A stretch of 64,000 nt of DNA from Plasmopara viticola. Its lineage: Eukaryota > Oomycota > Peronosporomycetes > Peronosporales > Peronosporaceae. The notes under the pieces were generated by a model. That model was not told the DNA's origin, searched no databases, and saw only the letters and a list, made by a program, of their open reading frames with translations. Shown one piece after another: positions 42,451 to 53,575 of this stretch (positions within the stretch are counted from its first letter, which is position 1; every line of letters starts with the position of its first letter). The position numbers and the translations under genes were made by a program. The DNA is taken from contig MBPM02000197.1 in NCBI GenBank assembly GCA_001695595.3, positions 1-64,000 of the forward strand, given 5' to 3'.

Positions 42451-44316
42451 TTAGAACTAAAATATCATCGAAGTCACACACGCCTTGCACCACAAACGAA
42501 AACGCAAGCGCGAAATCCGGCTTATCGATTGTCAAGTTCCTATAAAGATCTGCCAATTGCAGACACAACAAGGAGAAGACATCATTGGGCGGGAGAGATT
42601 GACCACGGTCAACGCAACCATGAAACTTTTGCTGACGGCATGGTGCATCCCAAGTGCCGGACCCTCACGGCTGCTCAGAAATAGCGCGTCTTGAGCTTCT
42701 GTTGCGCACGTCTGGCACCGACACGTATCGTTGTAACGACCCGGGCGTCACGACATCACCTCGTGATGACTACAACATACAAATCGTTGATCGCAGACGT
42801 ATTTTGGCAGGTCGCTCACCCCTTTTCGCGATGCTTGACCGCCTGAAGATTGTTGCTTCCGTTAATCCACCGTAACCATCCAATTTTGACGAACAGCGGT
42901 AGCTTATTAACCTCTTCATCGTCTCTCCCTCGGCAAAGGAAATCTGCAGCTCGTTTTCACCTATGCCCACCTACGAGACGAATCGTTTAGGCTTGCCACA
43001 ACTGCATGTTGTGGGGGTCACAGCCACGCCACGTCAAATGCATTCATTCGCATACTGCTTAATGGTAGCAGAAAAGGAAGAAAAGTATTTTTGAGCAGAC
43101 CGCTTGTTGGAAAATGAGCACGACGAAGCGGACACTGCCACGGGTAAAGCCTAATCGTAGCGTGACGCCTGCACGTGTGAGCAAGACGCCAACCGCCACG
43201 CGTGTGCGATGCGAGAGTTCTCGTCTCATGCCCGTGACGGTGGAGACGCCCGCCATCATACTCGCGCGCAAGGAAAGTCTAATGGTGGAGGCACTGGTGA
43301 TTGCGCGACGCACTTGCAGCGAGAGATTCGGACCCGCTGCGTTCACTGCGACGGCTGCCGTGGCCGTCTGCGTGTCCGTGTCGTGCCCAAGGGATCCCAA
43401 GAGGCCGTCACGTGTACTTCACATCTTAGAGCCATGGAGTTGTGAAGCCAAGAGCTGGTTCACACCCACGGACAGGTCGAGTCCGTGTTCATTGAGGTCG
43501 GGAATGACCGCGACACGGGTTGACTCAGTTGACAGTGCAGCTTTGGCACCGAGCCGAGTTGACTCGAGAGCGTGACGGACGGGAAACTTGGGTTTAATGA
43601 CTTGTACGACAGTGCCGTGGTGAAGCCACCCATGGTCAGGCCGAGTCGGTCGTACATAAAGCCCCCAATTGACAACTTGGTCGTACGAGACAAGGGAAAG
43701 TCCGTCCGTTGATGGAGTGTCATTTGCGTCCGAGCCACGTAGTGGACGTGAGGGTCCAAGAGATGACGGAATGCTTGCATCGGTGCGTGGACCCAGTTGG
43801 ACGCATCGACATGCATGGCCAGTTCGCTATGGGACACGAATTGGACGTCAAGAGCCTGTTCGTGCCGTTGCCGCACGAGCTTTTCCATGTATTGTTGCAC
43901 CTCGTCGCGTGTTTGCAAGTGGAAGCCGACCATGTTTTGTGACGCGATGTGATCTTGTTCGAGGACCTGGATGCCCTGTTATTTGACCATGGACGGCCGG
44001 ACACTGTTTCGGTATTAAATTTGAGAATTCCATGAGGAAAGCGTAAAATAGTACTGTCCTTACCTTTTCGCCGTACATGTCATGGACGTGCCGTTTGATT
44101 AGATCAATTAATACTTTGTACGCTCGGTCGTTGTGCATTGGCTGCTGCCACAATCTCCGCGTTGACGTCGTCGATCCAAATGGAAATCACGCGAGAGCGA
44201 GAGTCACTACTTGAACCATCACGTTCCACACCGAGTAGGACATAGTGATCACGCTCGATTTGGCGCCACGAAGTCGCGTCTTCTTCGGGCGGTGGAGCCT
44301 TGCTGTCTGCTGCCAT
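42451..44316 (-). pseudogene. DNAJC11: DNAJC11-like relic, copy D5
   Basis: The ATG is at 44316-44314. Exon 1 is damaged: sequence for the helix before HPD, HPD itself and part of the following loop is deleted (SSSDSRSRVISIWIDDVNAEI). The intron lies at about 44063-43976 and exon 2 starts at 43975. A deletion near 43.51 kb shifts the frame (SRSFPTS), as in D2. Downstream it keeps LLTRAGVTLRLGFTRGSVRFVVLIF without the stop found in D1-D3. It is divergent from effector E5 by 255 bp. Confidence 0.75.
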
Positions 44317-44571
44317 CGAAATCTCCTTGTGTTTGTACCACTTCACCCTCAAATTAAATATGTATCATTCTCCAGCTAAATACTATAAGATGATAGAGTC
44401 ACATGATGATTGGTTGTAAACGGTATTCGATACAGACAATAGGTCGACAATAAAGAATGGATGGTGAATATTTGGCTCCCCTCGCACAATCCCATTCTTG
44501 ATTTTGCACCAGCAGCAAGATCCAAACCTTTTTTCACTCTCTCTTTATATTGCAACGTCTCAAGCCACACC
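44317..44571. promoter_or_regulatory. Divergent 255-bp intergenic region (D5 / E5)
   Basis: Same length and similar sequence to 20707-20961. Pyrimidine-rich tcactctctctttatattg lies about 25-38 bp before the E5 ATG. Bidirectional promoter activity is inferred. Confidence 0.4.
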
Positions 44572-46201
44572 ATGCGCGTACTCATCTTCGTACGTACTGC
44601 CATCATTTTCTTTTTTAATGTAAGCACTTGTTATGGCACTACCTCGAATACAAGACGCGATGACAGAGACAAGGCCTCGTTTAATGGCACGAACGAGGAG
44701 GCGAGAGGAAATGGATTGGTGGATTATTTTAGTCAACCGGCTGTGCACATAATTGACCAAAATGTTAAAAAAAAAGCCATGCGGATTCAAAAATTATCGC
44801 GAAAAAGAGAAGGCGCTCATGCGTCGAGACGAGTGAAGTTAAGCACGATAAAGGATCATGTGTATTGGCGTGATATGAAAGACAAAGCGTACGAATGGTT
44901 AAAAAAACCATTAGTCCACCCAAAGGATGTGTTTTCGTACTTGAACCTTCAAAGCATCTTTTATCACGGCATGGACCCAGTCAAATTGGGTCACGACCCC
45001 AAGCTTCTTATGTGGTTTTTCTATATTGATTCTTATAGGGCTAGGAGCACCATGAGTTCAAATACCGCACCATTTAACAACAAGGACCTTTTATATTTTT
45101 TGGCCGATCACATTCAGCCACGACCGAGTCCAAAACTGACATTCCCGCTTCATGATCCATCCGTGTTTGATCCGTTTTTACAAGCCGTGACACTATTTCA
45201 CTAGTATCGACGCGAAAAAGTTTTGGAGCAATTTGCTGAGGATATGCTGACGTATATAATCACGGATCCGATTACCAAGGATTTTGTGCTTAAGGAACGG
45301 CTTCTACACAAGGAATCACCAGAAAACATGTTTCTACTCTTGAGGTCAAAGAAGAGCACGCTTTGATTGGTGTTGACGATGTGACTCTGTTTACTGCGTG
45401 GCTAGAATATGTTAAAATGTACTTGAAGGTGGACGATCGGGACTTTAAACTTGGCAGCTTTATTTTATCCATACTACCAGAGATGTCATTGCCACGTGCG
45501 AAGGTCATGTTCGATTCCAATGCGCTCGAGAACGTGTTGGGAGACGTAAAACACGTCAGTGAGAGCCTTGCAGCGCATGCGCGTAAAATGTGGCACCGAT
45601 ACCCTGACCTTGTGTTTAGACGCTTGGGAATTTTAACGAGAAGATTACGCCGGATAATTTTCTAGATTTTGCCAACGGGATTGCCACCGTCGCTTTTTAC
45701 GCAAAATGGAGGCCATTTGATGGCGATCAGTTGTATGATTTGCTGAAATTACAGCATTCGTTTGATGAAGTGGTCGTTCTGTTTCGAGACCTCGAGCTAG
45801 CAGCACAGCACATTGGTTCTTTGACTTCAGAGCAGCGCTCCGACGTCCAGAATTATGCACACTCTATGGTGCAGTACCTGACTGATCCCTCACCCATGTT
45901 ACGATTTCCAGATCGTCACGAGCATCCCAAAGTTATTTTGGATGAGCTTATTTCTCACCATGCTGATGTTTCGGTACTCAAGAGCTGTTTTCCAGCTTTT
46001 GTCGCGTATTATCGGCGTGTGGATAAGAGAAGTGTTGACGATGCCATTTACATTGCCATACAATTATTGCAAAAGAGATTGCCGGAGAATAGAGAATCGA
46101 GCATTTCATGGCTGAAAATAGTCGGAGAATTACAGAATGGAGACGCGCGTATTAAATCAGCTTTTGAATTGCTGCAGCACGAGTTGAACGAATCCGGTTG
46201 A
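44572..46201 (+). pseudogene. LWY effector-like pseudogene, copy E5
   Basis: The start is MRVLIFV at 44572, with signal peptide and NEEARGNGLVDYF. It is close to E2. Lesions: a small indel in the Lys-rich helix (KLSRKREGAHASRR), a TAG at 45202-45204 (TLFH-stop), a frameshift near 45.34 kb (LLRSKKSTL) and another near 45.64 kb. The C-terminal part (MYDLLKLQHSF ... LLQHELNESG) is open. It is non-functional as a whole. Confidence 0.85.
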
Positions 46202-47228
46202 AGACTAGGATTATCGAGGTGGATTGTCTCGTATGCATGTATCGGCAAAGCTGAGTAGCTAACACAATTTGAGAATTTGATCTAGTTAATTAATCACAGT
46301 TCCTTGTCAACTCTTGTTTGTGACCTGTAATGCCAGTCTTAAATAAAAATACACTACTCTTTGTATTTATATTCAAGAATAAATATTGAGTTTTGTGCTC
46401 AGCTGCTTTGCATTAGCAACCAGGTAAGTAAGGACACATGTAGCGGATTAATACAAACATTAGCTCAGCACCTAAAATCACCATGTCTTTTTCCTCGATT
46501 CAATTGAGCGCCGCGTACCTGATTCTTGCGCTGCTGTCGACTATCTCAACTCAGTGGAAAAAAACTACTTCCAGCCGATGAATCAATACTCATTTCTTTT
46601 GCTGCAACGCTTATAATTTGACGCAGTCCACGCATTATCAATACGTAAAGAAGTAAGACTCAAACAACCGAGGACTAAAAGAGGCCGTTGAACGTGTCAG
46701 AGCTATAATTGTCAGCTATGGCTTAGAGGTCGCAGGTCACATTATTGCTACTGCTTCGTTAATGAGCTCGGCAATGGTGGCTTCATGCCCAATTTGTATA
46801 CGACCGCGATCATGCACTCTAGTGACATATTTTTCTTCGGATCAGAAAAAAAAAATTACTACTCCTCTTATATGTCAATGAAACCAAAAAAGAGTAAGAA
46901 AAGAGTCCAATTACACCAAATATTTATAAAAAATGTGACGGGTTGACACGAAGATGCCAAATCAATACTACTGCTATCGCTTAGTACACCACCAGCTGAT
47001 AAACATCAGCCAATGCTCGGGCCGTATTTTAGTAAAATTGATTAACACCAGCCAATGCTTAGGTTCTATTCGCAGTATGTAGTCATCCCAATTTGCGGTA
47101 CGCTAACACTTTGTAGCCAACCCACAACTTGTCGAGCAGACACAGGGTTGCTGAACCGGCCCTACAGAGCAAATCAGCCTTTGCAGCGTTTCTTCGACGT
47201 TTGAAATGGCTCCTGAACTAACCCTACT
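46202..47228. other. Spacer downstream of E5
   Basis: 46.2-46.86 kb duplicates 22.6-23.25 kb (the E2 trailer, containing ggtaagtaaggacacatgtag and gagcgccgcgtacctga). 46.87-47.23 kb has a short repeat of the phrase caccagc(c)aatgctt/cgg. No gene is seen. Confidence 0.5.
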
Positions 47229-47312
47229 TTGTCGATGATGCGCAAAGGGGGACTAGGAATGCGATCTACGAGCTCTACCCTTCTATTATCCATTCGGCTA
47301 GCAAGTTATCAA

Positions 47313-48417
47313 ATGCGTCTTAGCCGTGTTGCTCTTGCACTCCTGTTAATCCTTCCCGGTATTGCACAAGCCGACGCTTCTGCGAATGTGACTGCGTCCC
47401 TCACACCCCCAAGGACCTTTTTATCTACTGAAGCTCAATTTAATACCCTCCTTTTGAAACTGCCGTCTGCAGGAGTCGAAGAAAGGGTTAATAGTATCGA
47501 AACTTTAGGCTGGAAAGAAAAACTTGCCGTCTTACTGGCCAAGTCCCATCACGTGGTTCAGAAGCAAGATGCGGAGTCTCTGAATGAGCTCAAAGTAACT
47601 TTGTGGTCGATGGAAAATGGAAATCCACAGAATAATAACACCAAGCTTCGATACGGTCAACAAGGTTATTTTGTCGACTTCCGAGTTATATCTTTGGCTT
47701 TAGTACGGGAAAAATTACAATTCGAAGCATCCCGAGAAGCAAGTGTCTATTATTGAAAAGTTGCGGGCGCAATACGGTGATTATAAATTGACAATGATAC
47801 TGGAAGAGGCAACGAGTGAGGCAAGCACAGCACTGGAAGTTATTTGCACAGAACTGCAAATGGAGCACATGTCGTATTGGAAAGACCTATGAATTTGCCC
47901 CATCCAACTCCACGAGATGTTGCAGGGTAACAAGCACAACCCGACATTGCTACTCGACCCTGAGTATGGTATATGGAGCCTTTATTCAAGCAAGTACGTG
48001 CCTGGTGAGTCAATGGAGCTATTCCATCAGCTCTACCACACATTCGGTGACAAGGGTCTGGCCTCGCTACTTAGTTCGGCAAGACAGTCAGAAAAGACTA
48101 TGCAGCTAGCGATCTATCTTCAACGTCGACTTGGCCACGACTGGTTGAGTAAAGGTATAGAGCCAAGGCTTGTTTTTGAACATTTATTGCTTGACAAATA
48201 CCCAAATGGTCTTCTCGATCAGTACGAGTTAAGAATATGGCTGTGGTATGCGAAAAAGTATATGGAAAAGTATCCGGAAAAGACAAAGACACATATGTCT
48301 CTAAATGAGATCAATCAATGCTACCACGACACAGGTAAGACTAAGTGTATTATTAACTCAAAAATACGCCTATTTGGAAAGAAGTTGGCGGAAGAATTGG
48401 TAGCCGCGCAAAGTTAG
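47313..48417 (+). pseudogene. Second-type secreted WY/LWY effector-like pseudogene
   Basis: The start is MRLSRVALALLLILPGIAQADA at 47313, a clear signal peptide; 28 codons of open frame precede it. RTFLSTE about 36 residues in is at best a degenerate RXLR-type site. The frame shifts near 47.70 kb and continues one frame over as HPEKQVSIIEKLRAQYGDYK, which is broken by TGA at 47890-47892 and continues through LHEMLQGNKHNPTLLLDPEY, LVFEHLLLDKYPNG, RIWLWYAKKYMEKY (an L...W..Y unit) to AAQS. It is unrelated at sequence level to the E1-E8 family but of the same architecture. An intron could explain the shift, but the in-frame TGA argues for decay. Confidence 0.6.
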
Positions 48418-48744
48418 GACTTGCCTGTAGCAGAGTTATGTTTAAGTCGTCGCAGTTTCGTTGTAAGACTGATGAATAAAGTGGTTTGACATTTTATAAA
48501 CAAGGGACTTACGGTCGTTTGGGTCCTTAAAGTAACATGATAAAGAATTCGAAGATTTATAAATCAACTTTGGGAGAAAGGATTTTTTTTTGGTTCAGAT
48601 TTAATGAATAAAATATCATTTAAATGGAAAAAATCTATCTCGAATCACAACTTTTCCACTAAAATGAAACCTTCGAAGTAAAATAACTATTGGGCAATAA
48701 GAAGATATGCCTAGCTCACAAGATAAAATACTTTTATGCTGCGC

Positions 48745-49384
48745 ATTACTAGTGCATCGACGCTTGATGTGTCCTACTTGACCACAGCTGCCGCATCGAA
48801 AAACACTTTTTGGCGCATCAACTTCTTATGTTGCATGCTGTGATTCGACTCGCTTCTTTTTGGGAAGCCACTTGTGACAAAAAGTGAACTGGTAAAGAGT
48901 GAGCATCTTCCAACAAAGTTGTCAAATTTGGTCGGATTTGTTGGAAGATGCTCACTCTTTACCAGTTCACTTCTTGTCACAAGTGGCTTCCCTTCGAGTG
49001 CTTCATCGTAGGCAAGTAGATACGTTTTGGATCCCCAAATTACAATTTTGCACGTGACAGCTGATTTGAAAGCTTGAGAGCTGCTATGAGGTGTCGACAT
49101 GCAGCATTCATATCTCTCGCATAACCGCATGCGCAGGTACCACTGGTACTGTTCACCTCAACAGCATACTCCATTGGCTTGTTTGTTTTTAATCGAACGA
49201 CACAACAAACGATCAAGTTAAATTTGAACATACTTGAATTGTTTTCTCGTACAATTCTTACATTGAAGTGATGTAAGTGGCATAACCACACCCCATTGTT
49301 TCGTCTGTCCAGCAATTTTGAGTCACTTTGTAACAAGTGGATTGAAACCGCGCCATCTCTCTGCTTGCATTGCATCTTAACCAT
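48745..49384 (-). pseudogene. MULE transposase C-terminal fragment (SWIM + zinc knuckle)
   Basis: The minus strand encodes NGVWLCHLHHFNVRIVREN, VEVNSTSGTCACGYARDMNA and ACRHLIAALKLS. This is a SWIM finger (C-A-C...C-R-H) typical of MULE and FAR1 proteins. After a hairpin and shifts it gives RCGSCGQVGHIKRRC, a CCHC knuckle near 48.78 kb. The catalytic core is absent. A related fragment is at 59.87-60.36 kb. It belongs to a different MULE from the one at 39.5-42.2 kb, judging by knuckle sequence. Confidence 0.65.
48862..48992. repeat. 56-bp inverted repeat inside the MULE tail
   Basis: Arms 48862-48917 (gggaagccacttgtgac...) and 48937-48992 pair almost perfectly around a 19-nt loop. The paralog at 59990-60018 has only the outer 13 bp of each arm with a 3-nt loop. 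Confidence 0.9.
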
Positions 49385-49656
49385 CTCTTAAAGGCTCCCC
49401 AAAGATTGTATGCGGAAAAATCACTTTCTAAAGGTATGAATTCTCTTTTTATATTTTTTAGATGTATAATTCTGCCATTGTTGCAAATAAAAAAATTCTT
49501 GCTAGGTATTTTTTTTGGCTTCTACATCAATTTCTGTTTTGGAGGAGTTTTTTTTCGATTTAATTTGAGAAAAGGTATATTTTTTCCGTTCTCCCATTAA
49601 CTTTGGTTAGAAAAGAAAAATCTCCCTTTCCGAAAAAATTTACAATATAGATTGTA

Positions 49657-49978
49657 TTGTATTGTATTACGTTATCGCGTTACCAAGTTATGCACGTGCT
49701 ACGCTCAGTCTGGCTAGTCCACGGCATAGAGTGGTGTCCGCATATGTCGGGTCTCGCTCGGCGGGCAGTGCAGCCAGTACCGAGGTCATGAGGGTCTTCC
49801 ATCATTTTGTTTAGTTCTGACTTGGTAAGAGCCCAGATGGCGCCCTGGTGCTGGAGACCGTCGCGTCGAGGGTGAGACTCGTTAGAGACCTGCAAATGCC
49901 CGAGATCACCTGCCCGAAGCGCGCGAGCATTAAGCGCCCGCGCTTGGAAGGAGAGCGTCACCGCAACCTTTTCCGAAG
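49657..49978 (-). mobile_element. Short internally deleted LINE derivative
   Basis: About 320 bp, in the same short form as at 918-1244 and minus oriented. The right end is the ggaaaaggttgcggtgacgc leader and the left end is the tgtattgtattacg tail. It is absent from the paralogous sequence near 60.62 kb. The TSD is uncertain (acaatatag/acaatgtat). Confidence 0.75.
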
Positions 49979-50053
49979 CTACAATGTATATGTATATATA
50001 CTATACTATAATTGAGTCGACTATTGAAGTTTTAGCCCCCACTGTTAATCGTA

Positions 50054-50372
50054 TTGTATTGTATTACGTTATCGCGTTGCCAAGTTATGCACGTGCTAGG
50101 CTCAGTCTGGCTAGTCCACGGCATAGAGTGGTGTCCGCATACGTCGGGTCTCGTTCGGCGGGCAGTGCAGCCAGCACCGAGGTCGTGAGGGTCTTTCATT
50201 ATTTTGTTTAGCTCTGACTTGGCAAGAGCCCTGGTGGCACCCTGGTGCTGGAGACCGTCGCGTCGAGGGTGAGACTCGTTAGAGATCTGCAGATGCCCAA
50301 GAGCACCTGCCCGAAGCGCGCGAATATTTAGCCCCCTCGCTTGGAAGGAGGGCGTCACCCCAACCTTTTTCC
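50054..50372 (-). mobile_element. Short internally deleted LINE derivative
   Basis: A second copy in the same orientation, 75 bp beyond the previous one. It lies in the tttagcccccac sequence that is uninterrupted near 60.67 kb. It has the leader, the WALTKSEL-region piece (here RALAKSEL) and a tattgtattacg tail. Confidence 0.75.
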
Positions 50373-51916
50373 TGCTCATCGTTAATTACACAGTAAAATA
50401 CAAATAAAATTTGCACGCATCATACCAGATGAAAAGATCTGAATTTACTCATTACTAACTACTATGACCCCGCTCAAGTAAGCTTCTCAAGAGTGTATAA
50501 CCATAAAAGCTGTACCATCCCAGCTTCATTTGAGCGCTTGCGACGATTGTGATCACCAATTACAGTTGTATCTGTTCTTCTAGGGTACTTTGACTTGTAC
50601 TACATCAACCATACCGTATTTTGATGCGTAAATTAGGATAGTGTAGAAGTTTGTATAAATTGATTGGGGTATGCATTGTTTGGTAAATTTCTTTATTTCT
50701 CTTTATAAAACGTATTTTTTTACGAATTTATTACTTGATATGGGGTTGTGCAAAAAAATATAAGTACTAATTTTGGTTTAAAAAAAGATCTAATCTTGAG
50801 CTGTTAATTAAATTTAGAAGATAAAAAGAGTACATTGATTGATTCGTACGTTGCCATCTATCTCAGGATAGATGGCAACGTACGGATCAATGTATGTTCT
50901 TGATGATAGCGACAAATGATGATTGTACTTGTCAGAAGGACATAGTTAAATATTAGGTCCAAGGCAGCGTTAAAGCATTCTTCGCCAACGTAAGTAGTTA
51001 TAAGCGGTCGACTCTACGAATGGTTTTGTGCGCCATTTTGACAAAAATTTGTCCGTGGAAAGGTCGTTCCATGCGTGTTGTCGGCAAAGCGACGTTGGAT
51101 AAAAATTAGCAGTACGATACTGGCGTGCACAGACGCTATGCCCGAAATCGAAGATTGTTTACAAGAAGGCAGCGAATTCATTACCATTGTCGTACTTCCT
51201 AGTTGCAGTTTTCATTACAGATCGGTTTGCAGCATCCCATTACTAAAGATACGATGCCTCAGTCATTTATTAATCGTTCCTGTTGTAGTCTTTTCTACTG
51301 TTTTTGGTGGGACAGAAAGGAAGACGCTTATATATCTTCTTATGACCTACACTTTTGTGCAACTTAAGCAGGAACTTCATAAATTAATGTCTCAGCTAAA
51401 ATTACAATCCACGGTCCTTTTGTTCATATACCGGACACCATTTCGGTTTTACTGTCTGCCGCCGCAAAAACTCTGCGACCACCAGAGGCAACACTATGCG
51501 TATAATACTTTTCCTCTATTTGCAATAAAGGAATGACCCGGTGATTTGAATCTCACAACGTCACGTATTGGTAACGCGTGGATTGCGTCAAATTATAAGC
51601 GTTACAGCAAAAAAAATATCGTAGTTTTTCCCTCTGAGTCGATAGTCGCGTCGGCGCAAGGATCGGGTACGCAGCGGCGAAGAAAAAGATATAATACTTT
51701 TAAGTGTTGAGCCAATATTTGTATTAATCCGCTACGTGTGTACTTTGCTTATGCAAAGCAGCGGAGAAAAAAATATTAGTTGAGCACTAAACTTAACAAC
51801 CATTCTTGAGTAAACACACAAAGAATGATGTATTTTTATGTAAGACTGGCATCATAGGTCACAAACAAAATGGCGATATAAGCATACAAGACAGTGCACC
51901 TCGATAATTCTAGTCT
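50373..51916. other. Spacer 3' of E6, with hairpin and conserved reading frame
   Basis: 50.38-51.9 kb closely matches 60.69-62.18 kb and partly 23.27-24.5 kb. It contains a 23-bp-arm hairpin (50840-50889). It also contains a frame from an ATG at 51138 to 51536 beginning MPEIEDCLQEGSEFITIVVL, which is the same length in the 61-kb copy. Polyadenylation-region sequence of E6 is near 51.83-51.9 kb. No known gene is recognised. Confidence 0.45.
50840..50889. repeat. 23-bp-arm hairpin with 4-nt loop
   Basis: tgattcgtacgttgcc... (50840-50862) pairs with 50867-50889, with one mismatch and a tcag loop. Equivalents lie at 61110-61159 and, imperfect, at 23435-23485. Confidence 0.85.
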
Positions 51917-53548
51917 TCAATCGTATTTATCCAACTCTCTGGCCATGTGCTGCACCGATTCAAAAGCTGCTTTAATACGCGCGTCGTCATTCTGTAATTC
52001 TCCAACTATTGTCAGCCACGAAATGCTCGAATCCCCTGTGTATGGCAAATTACTATGCAATAATCGTACGGCACTGTAAATGGCATCGTCAACTTTTCTG
52101 TCTTCCTTACGCCGATAATACGTCACAAAAGCTGGAAACCACTGCTTGAATACCGAAACATCAGCATGTTGAGAAATAAGCTTCTTCAAAATAACTTCGG
52201 GATGCTCGCCACGATCTGAAAGGTGTAACATGGATGAGGGATCAGCCAGGTACTGCACCATAGAGTGTGCATAATTCTGGACGTCGAAGCGCTGCCCTTC
52301 ATCCAAAGAACCAATGTGCTGTGCTGCTAGTTCGAGGTCTCGAAACAGATTGACCACTTCATCAAACGAATGCTTTGATTTCAGCAAATCATACATCTGA
52401 TCGCCATCAAATGGCCTCCCTTTCGCGTAAAAAGCGACAGTCGCAACCCCATTGGCGAAATCTAAAAACTTTGCCAGTGTAATCTTCTTGTTAAAAATTT
52501 TCAAGCGTTCAAACTCAAGTTCAGGGTATCGGTGCCACGAGTTACGCGCATTCGCTGCAAGGCTCTCACTGAAGTAATTTACGTCTCCCAACACGTTCTC
52601 GAGCGCATTGGATTCGAACATGACCTTTGCACGTGGCAATGACATATCTGGCAGAATGGATAAAATAAAGCTGCCAAGTTTAAAGCCCCGATCGTCCACC
52701 TTCAAGTACATTTTCACGTATTCTAGCCACGCAGTAAACAGAGTCACATCGTCAATACCAATCAAAGCATGTTCTTCTTCGAGCCTCAAGAGATAGAACA
52801 TGTATTCTGGTGATTCCTTGTGTAGAAGCCATTCCTTGAGCACAAAATCCTTGGTAAATGGATCCGTGACCATATACGTCAGCATGTCCTCAGCAAATTG
52901 CGTCAAAACGTTTTTGCGTCGATAATAGTCAAATAGTGTCACGACTTGTGAATACGGATCATACACGGATGGATCATGAAGCGGAAACGTCAGTTTTGAA
53001 CTCGGTCGTGGCTGAATGTGTTCGGCCAAAAAATCTAAGAGCTCTTTGTTGCTAAATACTGCGTTATTTGAACTCATGGTGCTCTTAGCCCTATAAAATC
53101 TAACATAGTAAAACCACACAAGAAGCTTTGGGTCGTGACCCAATGTGACTGGGTCCATATGTCGATGACAGATGCTTTGAAGGTTCAAGTACTCAAACAC
53201 ATCCTTTGGGTGGACTCGTGGTTCCTTCAACCATTCGTAGACTTTTCGTTTCATATCACGCCAATGCGCATGTCCCTGTATCGCGTATAAATCAACTCCT
53301 TCTCGAAGCATGAGCTCGTTTTCCAATTTGCGCGATAACTCTTGAATCTCCATGGCAATCCGGTCAATCGTGTGCACAGCCGGTTGACCAAGATAATCCA
53401 CCAATCCATTTCCTCTCGCCTCCTCGTTTGTGCCATTAAACGAGGACTTGTCTTTGTCGTCGCGTCTTACATTCGAGGCAGTGCCATAACAAGTGCTAAC
53501 GTTAAGAAAGAAGATGATGGTAGTACGTACGAGGATTAGTACGCGCAT
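51917..53548 (-). CDS. Secreted LWY-repeat effector-like protein, copy E6 (intact, 543 aa)
   Basis: The start is MRVLILV at 53548-53546, nine codons inside a longer open frame. Signal peptide through TCYG, EER-like NEEARGNGLVDYLGQPAVH, then LWY-type units: DVFEYLNLQSIC with LLVWFYYVRFYR, LLDFLAEHI with VTLFDYYRRK, YMFYLLRLEEEH with FTAWLEYVKMYL, and KQWFPAFVTYYRRK. It ends ARELDKYD. It forms a subgroup with E3 and E8 (SICHRHMDPV, YYVRFYRA). The Inr-like site is one base off consensus (TCGTTCTCACTT). It is intronless and open. Function in the host is unknown. Confidence 0.7.
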   Translation of the reverse strand: MRVLILVRTTIIFFLNVSTCYGTASNVRRDDKDKSSFNGTNEEARGNGLVDYLGQPAVHTIDRIAMEIQELSRKLENELMLREGVDLYAIQGHAHWRDMKRKVYEWLKEPRVHPKDVFEYLNLQSICHRHMDPVTLGHDPKLLVWFYYVRFYRAKSTMSSNNAVFSNKELLDFLAEHIQPRPSSKLTFPLHDPSVYDPYSQVVTLFDYYRRKNVLTQFAEDMLTYMVTDPFTKDFVLKEWLLHKESPEYMFYLLRLEEEHALIGIDDVTLFTAWLEYVKMYLKVDDRGFKLGSFILSILPDMSLPRAKVMFESNALENVLGDVNYFSESLAANARNSWHRYPELEFERLKIFNKKITLAKFLDFANGVATVAFYAKGRPFDGDQMYDLLKSKHSFDEVVNLFRDLELAAQHIGSLDEGQRFDVQNYAHSMVQYLADPSSMLHLSDRGEHPEVILKKLISQHADVSVFKQWFPAFVTYYRRKEDRKVDDAIYSAVRLLHSNLPYTGDSSISWLTIVGELQNDDARIKAAFESVQHMARELDKYD

Positions 53549-53575
53549 GGTATGGCTTGAGACGCTGCAAGACAA

